Source: an uncultured bacterium
Lineage (GTDB): Bacteria; Myxococcota_A; Bradymonadia; Bradymonadales; Bradymonadaceae
NCBI GenBank assembly: GCA_937981985.1
Contig: CALJNB010000015.1
Coordinates: 20,566 to 84,565 of the forward strand
Reading direction: 5' to 3'
Length of the DNA: 64,000 nt
Part shown: one piece after another, positions 58,273 to 64,000 of the stretch
Layout of the letters: every line of letters begins with the position of its first letter
How positions within the stretch are numbered: position 1 is the stretch's first letter
Program-made: the position numbers and the translations under genes
Notes under the pieces: generated by a model
Told to the model about the DNA's origin: nothing
Database searches by the model: none
What the model saw: the letters and a program-made list of their open reading frames with translations, nothing else

Positions 58273-59436
58273 ATGTCAAAACGTTGTGTTTTTATCGTCC
58301 TCGATTCGATCGGTTGCGGAGAACTACCTGACGCTCATCTTTTTAATGACGTCGGCGCACATACACTCGGTCATGTGGCCGAACACATGGGCAAATTCAA
58401 GATACCCAATCTGCTGCAAAGCGGCTTAGGAAATATCGAAGGTATTCCGCAACTGGCACCCGCCGAAAACCCCACCGCAAATTTTGGCCGTATGATCGAA
58501 ACTGCAATGGGGAAAGATACCGCGACCGGACATTGGGAGTTTGTAGGTTGCGTTCCTGACGAACCTTTTAAAACCTTCATGGAACATGGATTTCCAGACG
58601 AGATTCTAGATGAATTTATTAAGAAAACGGGTTGCGGTGGAGTTTTAGGTAATAAAGCCATTAGTGGGACAGTGATTCTTAAAGAACTGGGCGAAGAACA
58701 TATGCGCACAAAGAAGCCGATTATCTACACGTCGGCGGATCCTGTATTTCAGATTGCCGCACACGAATCGGTCATTCCGCTAGAGACGCTTTACGATTGG
58801 TGTAAAATAGCATTTGATATCGTTATCCCTCACGGACTTTCACGCGTAATCGCAAGACCCTTCATGGGTGAATTTCCAGATTTTAAACGTACTCACAATC
58901 GCTACGACTTTACTTTCCCACCGCCAAAAGAAACGGTTCTTGATCGTCTTAGCGAAGCAGGAATTCGCGTTACCGGTATCGGCAAAATTCCGAGTATTTA
59001 TGCTAATCGAGGAATCTCAGATGATATCCATACTGATGGCAATGATGATGGGGTTCAAAAAACCTTGGACTGCATCGGCGACCGAAGCGGGTTAATTTTC
59101 ACTAACCTTGTCGATTTCGATTCTCTTTACGGCCATAGGCGTAATCCGATCGGTTACGGGAAGGCGATCGAACGTTTCGACACGCAATTACCGGGAATCA
59201 TTGATGCGCTTGATGACGGAGACTTGCTTATTATCAGCGCCGATCACGGTAACGATCCCACGTATCGAGGTACCGATCATACACGCGAGTACGTCCCTTT
59301 GTTGACCGTGGTCAAGGGAGGTCCAACGGGAACCGATCTCGGTACACGTTCCACATTTGCCGATATCGGCGCGACTATCGGCGACTTTTTCAATGTCGAT
59401 TGGAATATTGGTGAGAGTTTTTTGGATAAACTTTAA
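58273..59436 (+). CDS. deoB: Phosphopentomutase
   Basis: 387 aa; VFIVLDSIGCGELPDA, GKDTATGHWEFVGC, YTSADPVFQIAAHE, ISADHGNDPTYRGTDHTREYVPLL. Confidence 0.95.
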   Translation: MSKRCVFIVLDSIGCGELPDAHLFNDVGAHTLGHVAEHMGKFKIPNLLQSGLGNIEGIPQLAPAENPTANFGRMIETAMGKDTATGHWEFVGCVPDEPFKTFMEHGFPDEILDEFIKKTGCGGVLGNKAISGTVILKELGEEHMRTKKPIIYTSADPVFQIAAHESVIPLETLYDWCKIAFDIVIPHGLSRVIARPFMGEFPDFKRTHNRYDFTFPPPKETVLDRLSEAGIRVTGIGKIPSIYANRGISDDIHTDGNDDGVQKTLDCIGDRSGLIFTNLVDFDSLYGHRRNPIGYGKAIERFDTQLPGIIDALDDGDLLIISADHGNDPTYRGTDHTREYVPLLTVVKGGPTGTDLGTRSTFADIGATIGDFFNVDWNIGESFLDKL

Positions 59437-59493
59437 TTGGAATACTGAGACAGAACCTATTGTTTTTATTTGCGCATCTAAGACTATGGAACG

Positions 59494-62400
59494 ATGACCG
59501 AACCCAAACTTAAAAATGACTGGCAGAAAGGTAGGCATCGTAACCGCGAAGCGATCCATTTCTTATTAGGGCGGGTTCGTTCAAAGGTTCGAACGCGTCT
59601 CGTTATTGAGAGTTTGCTTTGGTTTTTCTTGATTCTCACTACGCTTCTTCTTTTCATCTTTATCTGTATTTTATTAGTCCCGGCGGCAAGTTCAGTTGTG
59701 GTCGCTTTATATGGATTCTGGACTCTTGTGGTTTGCGCAACCCTTGGGATTCTATTTGGGTTCGTTGGCCTAATTACAATAAAACCTTCTTTATATGAGA
59801 TCGCTCATATCCTTCAGATTTCTTGTTCGCAATTACGCAACGATGTCGTAGCGGCACTTCAATTTTCTGAAGAAAGTCAAACCTTCGATCATGTCAGTGA
59901 AGCAATAGCCAGCGAACACGTCGAACGGACGGCTAGCAAATTACATTCCATACACAATGAAGATTCTCTTTTCTCACTTATTCCTCAAAGGCCGTTATTT
60001 GCTCCTTTTTGGGGAACCCTCGCAGCGATTGCGATTACATTCGGCTTGTACACATTCGCCGAAGAAAAAGCCGACGATATTTTTATTTCTTTGTTAAAAG
60101 ACGTCGAACCTGGCGACCTTCAAAAAGCAAAACGTCCCCTCATTGGCGACATTGCCCTGCAATATACCTTTCCTAAATATGCGAAGCGCCAAAGCGAATT
60201 TGTAAACTCTACCGGCAACATAAATGTTTTAGCCGGCACTGAAGTTATCTTCAAAACTTATCCTCTGATTACCGCTACGGATTTTGAGTTGGTACTTTTA
60301 TCTCAGCAAGAAGAATCCAGCGCAGACGAAACACCAGAATCAGAGCAGGAGAGTATTCCACTCGTTAGAGAATCTGATCGAACTTTGTCCGCGAAATTTA
60401 TTGTGACTAAAAACGGAAGCTACGAAGTAAGAGCCGTTGCTCGACCAGAGTTGTCCGGTTCAGAATCTTGGATAGGGGATAAACCTCAAGCACTTGTTGA
60501 CCCCTTAGTTCGCACCATAAAAGTACAAAAAGACCTTCCTCCAACCGTGTCTATCACGTCTCATCGCGGAGAGATCGAAGTGTCGCCTGAAGATAGACTC
60601 GAATTCGAGTTCGATGTTAATGATGACTTCGGTGTTGAAAGTGTTAACGGTGTTTACTATTTTTATGGCGATGAAAAAAAGGAAGATCGGATTGTAATAG
60701 ATACACCCGAGTTGGCTCTCGTGCCACAAGCGCTTTCAGGGCGTTTTATCCTGGATTTATCGAGAATTAAACTCCAGCCAAAAGATCGAATTGTTTTTAG
60801 AATTGAAGCCAATGACAATAACACTCTAACAGGACCGGGAATAGGTCGCAGCGCTGATATCGTCCTTCGAGTTACGAGTCCTCAAAATAAGCACCTTCGG
60901 CTTATCGCACGTCAACAAGAAATAAGAGATGCCATGATCGATCTCTTAGGTGATTTTCTTGCGGTGCCTATTGGAAATCGTGTGACGAAGAAGAAGACCA
61001 AGATCAAACAATCCATGAAGGGTATTGATCCAGCTAGTTTTAAAGAACGTTTCAAAAAATATGGTCAGGTCAGCGAACGTGAAGCTGTATTTCTAAAAAC
61101 AATGGACCAACTCGTAACAGATCTAAAAGCCGATCCGCTTTTGCTAAAACGAGATTTTCAAACCTTCAAGGGGATTTATCTTCGGGTGAAAGGTTCACAC
61201 GATACCGGAAGAAAACGTTTTTTCCCGGAAACGAAAAAAGTTCTAACTTTAAAAAAGATGAAAAGTCTCGCGAGCTTTTCCGATAAACACGAGCATGTTC
61301 TTGAAACGAGCTTGATCGCTCTTGAAGAACTTGTTCGGCAGCAAAAAATCGATTCAATTTCTGATACTCAAGCTGAAATTCGAGAAATTCGAGACCGTTT
61401 GAAAGCGTTATTAGAAAAATATAAGGAGACCAAAGATCCTGATCTTAAGGATGCGATTTTTCGTGAAATCGCGCGCCTTCGACAGCGAATGAATGAACTA
61501 CTCCAACGTATGCAAACCCAAGTACAAAATTTACCTCGCGACCATATGAATATGGAGGCTTTGGAAGAACAAGAATTGGTGCAGAAATCTAAAAATTTAG
61601 CTACCGGTGTAGAACGTATCGAAGAGCTCCTCAAGGATAACGACATTGATGGAGCCATTGAGGCTTTAGACGAGCTTACTAAGGATCTGAATGAAATGAA
61701 TGCACAATTGGATTCGGAGATGGGAGAGCAGCAAGGGTCAGGTGTTTCGGAATTGGATAGCGAATTGAACGCGCTAATGGACAAGGTCAACGACCTTGAA
61801 CTAGCGCAAAAAAGTATCGAAAAGAAAACCCGAGAACTGCAACTTGATAACGAGGCTTCCAAAAACAAAGAAGTTGAAAAGTTAGTAAAAGGACAGTTGG
61901 ATGAAATCAGTAAGTTACTTCGGGAGCAAATTACAGATGCGAGACAATTATCTTCCAAAGCTTTAAATCGCAACGAAGTGAGATCTATCGGTCAAATGCA
62001 ATCTCGTCTTGCAAAGATCGTGAGCTCTCTAAAACAAAACCTTCTAGAAAGTGCCCTAGAAGAGTCTACTCAAGCAAACAAAGAAATGCGCTCTTTGGAG
62101 TTTAGCTTGGAACTGTCTCGGAGTTATTCAAAATCGGTGAGGTCAAAACGGAAGAAGATTGTCGAAGCGATTACCAGAATTCGAGAGATGATTCCTAAAC
62201 AGCGAGACATTAGTAACAGATTGCGTAACATTATCGCCGAGGCTCAGGCAGCGAAGAACGAAAGCCAAGAGAGTCCGGAATTTGAGCGGATTCAAAAAGA
62301 ACAAAAGAAAGTCGTCAGAAAAGCTAAGGAACTAAAAAAGGAATTAAAAAAGGCATCCGGAAAGTTCCCTTTGCTCCAAGGAGAACTTGGGGATGCAATA

Positions 62401-62706
62401 AAGAAGACCGAAAAGGAAATGAAAAACTCGAGCAAAGAGTTACAAAATCGACATGCTCAACAGTCTTTAGATCACCAACGTTCAGCACTAGAAGAACTTA
62501 GGAAAATGAAACAATCGATGCAGGAAACGATGCAAAAAGAGCGGCAGGGAAACGAGCAGAAGAAAAAAGGTGAAAAGGTCGCGATTCCCAAAACCGGTGA
62601 GAAATCCTCCAATATTAGAGATGAAGTTCAAAAGAGAATGAAGGACGGAAAACTCAATGACTACGCTAACGAAATTGAACGATATTATAAGAGCCTCACA
62701 CAATGA
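59494..62706 (+). CDS. DUF4175-like large membrane protein with C-terminal coiled coil
   Basis: 1070 aa; N-terminal TM pair, Ig-like region (PPTVSITSHRGEIEVSPEDRLEFEFDVNDDFGV), long Glu/Lys/Gln coiled coil. Confidence 0.7.
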   Translation: MTEPKLKNDWQKGRHRNREAIHFLLGRVRSKVRTRLVIESLLWFFLILTTLLLFIFICILLVPAASSVVVALYGFWTLVVCATLGILFGFVGLITIKPSLYEIAHILQISCSQLRNDVVAALQFSEESQTFDHVSEAIASEHVERTASKLHSIHNEDSLFSLIPQRPLFAPFWGTLAAIAITFGLYTFAEEKADDIFISLLKDVEPGDLQKAKRPLIGDIALQYTFPKYAKRQSEFVNSTGNINVLAGTEVIFKTYPLITATDFELVLLSQQEESSADETPESEQESIPLVRESDRTLSAKFIVTKNGSYEVRAVARPELSGSESWIGDKPQALVDPLVRTIKVQKDLPPTVSITSHRGEIEVSPEDRLEFEFDVNDDFGVESVNGVYYFYGDEKKEDRIVIDTPELALVPQALSGRFILDLSRIKLQPKDRIVFRIEANDNNTLTGPGIGRSADIVLRVTSPQNKHLRLIARQQEIRDAMIDLLGDFLAVPIGNRVTKKKTKIKQSMKGIDPASFKERFKKYGQVSEREAVFLKTMDQLVTDLKADPLLLKRDFQTFKGIYLRVKGSHDTGRKRFFPETKKVLTLKKMKSLASFSDKHEHVLETSLIALEELVRQQKIDSISDTQAEIREIRDRLKALLEKYKETKDPDLKDAIFREIARLRQRMNELLQRMQTQVQNLPRDHMNMEALEEQELVQKSKNLATGVERIEELLKDNDIDGAIEALDELTKDLNEMNAQLDSEMGEQQGSGVSELDSELNALMDKVNDLELAQKSIEKKTRELQLDNEASKNKEVEKLVKGQLDEISKLLREQITDARQLSSKALNRNEVRSIGQMQSRLAKIVSSLKQNLLESALEESTQANKEMRSLEFSLELSRSYSKSVRSKRKKIVEAITRIREMIPKQRDISNRLRNIIAEAQAAKNESQESPEFERIQKEQKKVVRKAKELKKELKKASGKFPLLQGELGDAIKKTEKEMKNSSKELQNRHAQQSLDHQRSALEELRKMKQSMQETMQKERQGNEQKKKGEKVAIPKTGEKSSNIRDEVQKRMKDGKLNDYANEIERYYKSLTQ

Positions 62707-64000
62707 AAATTTCTACGATTAGCTTTCTGTTTGTTCTTCTTTTTTCGAATTTTGCGAACGCGACAAGTTACCGATCGGTTTACGAACTTTTAAGCGCATG
62801 GCAGATGGAAGAGGCGCAAAAAGAAATCGAAAAGTTGCACCTTGCCAATCCTGATAGCGCTGAGGTCCTTGCCTTAAAAGCGCGTCATCTTTTCTTAAGT
62901 GGAAAATATAAAGCCGCGGCGGTTAAGATCGACGCGGCATTGGCCAAAACAAATCGAAGTGATTGGAATGCATTGAAAGAACGAATTGATTCCACCCATG
63001 AGGTCACTAAAAATTACGAAAAGCACTTAAGCCCGTCAAAGAAATTTGAGATCTGGATCCCACCAGGGAAGGATAAAGTACTCCTTCCTTATGCATTCGA
63101 TGCTCTTGATAAGGCCTACGATGCGTTGGGCGAGGAACTCGGATATTTTCCTCCGACGCCGATACGTTTAGAGGTTTATCCAAAAACCAAAATTTTAGCC
63201 TCCGTGTCTCCACTGACCGAAAAGGATATTCGCACTTCAGGAACCATCGCGTTGTGTAAATATAATCGTCTCATGATCACTAGCCCTCGTGCTCTGTTAC
63301 GCGGATATGGTTGGGTAGACACCATTGTTCACGAATACGTCCATTTTATTATAACGAAGAAAACCAGAAATCGTGTTCCCATCTGGATGCACGAAGGACT
63401 CGCAAAGTTTCTCGAACGCCGCTGGCGAGGGAAAAATCAGGGTCGGCTTCCGGTATCCACTGCTTTCATGCTGCAGGAGAGAGTGAAAGAAAAAAATCTT
63501 ATTACTTTCGATCAAATGCATCCTTCGATGGCTAAGTTACCTTCACAAGAAGATGCTGCCGTCGCCTTTGCTGAAGTATTTACTGCAATGGAATATTTAG
63601 AGAACGAGGCAGGAGAGGGCGCTTTTAAAACGATGCTCAACCACGTCAATAATGGGAAAAACGCAAAAAAAGCATTTGCAGAAACGATCGGCATGCCTTT
63701 TTCCACTTTTGAGAAAAAATGGAAAGAATCACTAGCAACTCGACCCAAAGTCGAAAAAGGAAGCGGCTTTAAGGAAAAAAAGATCTTTAAAGATCAAAAG
63801 AAAAAGCCCACAGAATTGGACTTTATCACACAGCCTGAGGCTAAAGATTACTTTCGGTTGGGGCAAATGTTACAAAGTCGTGGCAAGTTTAAGGGAGCTG
63901 CTGTCGAATATGAGAACGCCGTAGTCAGGATCGGGAATACCAACCCCCAGGTACAAACGCGATTAGCGCAGGTATATCTGGAGATTAACGACCCCCAAAG
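62703..64000 (+). CDS. Exported metallopeptidase (peptidase MA-like) with TPR repeats, partial at window end
   Basis: MKISTISFLFVLLFSNFANATSY signal peptide; TIVHEYVHFIITKKTRNRVPIWMHEGLAKFLE (HExxH); TPR-like ends. ATGA overlap with the upstream gene; missing from ORF track because open at the edge. Confidence 0.75.
   Translation, partial: MKISTISFLFVLLFSNFANATSYRSVYELLSAWQMEEAQKEIEKLHLANPDSAEVLALKARHLFLSGKYKAAAVKIDAALAKTNRSDWNALKERIDSTHEVTKNYEKHLSPSKKFEIWIPPGKDKVLLPYAFDALDKAYDALGEELGYFPPTPIRLEVYPKTKILASVSPLTEKDIRTSGTIALCKYNRLMITSPRALLRGYGWVDTIVHEYVHFIITKKTRNRVPIWMHEGLAKFLERRWRGKNQGRLPVSTAFMLQERVKEKNLITFDQMHPSMAKLPSQEDAAVAFAEVFTAMEYLENEAGEGAFKTMLNHVNNGKNAKKAFAETIGMPFSTFEKKWKESLATRPKVEKGSGFKEKKIFKDQKKKPTELDFITQPEAKDYFRLGQMLQSRGKFKGAAVEYENAVVRIGNTNPQVQTRLAQVYLEINDPQ

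Noticed and set aside
1-64000. tRNA, rRNA, CRISPR, intact IS element or prophage genes
   Set aside because: No tRNA-like cloverleaf, rRNA-like sequence, repeat-spacer array, transposase/integrase motif or phage structural gene was recognised by eye; a tool-based scan would be needed to exclude them fully.

Overview
This 64 kb bacterial window is dense with exported proteins. It shows many lipoproteins, beta-barrels, thrombospondin-type-3 repeats and C-terminal Gly-Cys/TM/Arg tails, which suggests a Myxococcota/Bradymonadales-like Gram-negative organism (inference only). Housekeeping or metabolic genes I recognise: a DAG-kinase-like lipid kinase, oleC-like synthetase, S1-domain protein, thioredoxin, enoyl-CoA hydratase, hutI, NDH-like oxidoreductase, nrdJ (with an NrdR-box-like palindrome), fatty-acid desaturase, KamA-type radical SAM, DUF2520 protein, DUF1343/NamZ-like protein, accC and deoB. 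The best candidate for an undescribed system is a tightly packed six-gene run of exported proteins at about 12250-19853. It encodes an OB-fold-like lipoprotein, an outer-membrane barrel with a His/Cys/Lys-rich segment, a lamin-tail-domain lipoprotein, a degenerate PLD-like lipoprotein, an intact two-HKD PLD fused to a lamin-tail domain, and a small lipoprotein. Other notable items: an exported lipoprotein with a glucan-water-dikinase-like domain order, a vestigial gene end that marks a rearrangement between tandem lipoprotein genes, tandem beta-helix lipoprotein paralogs, a giant Asp-rich repeat protein with an exact-length internal duplication, and an ORF-poor region with several perfect inverted repeats. 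I saw no CRISPR array, rRNA, tRNA or intact transposon. All family calls come from reading motifs by eye; no searches were run.
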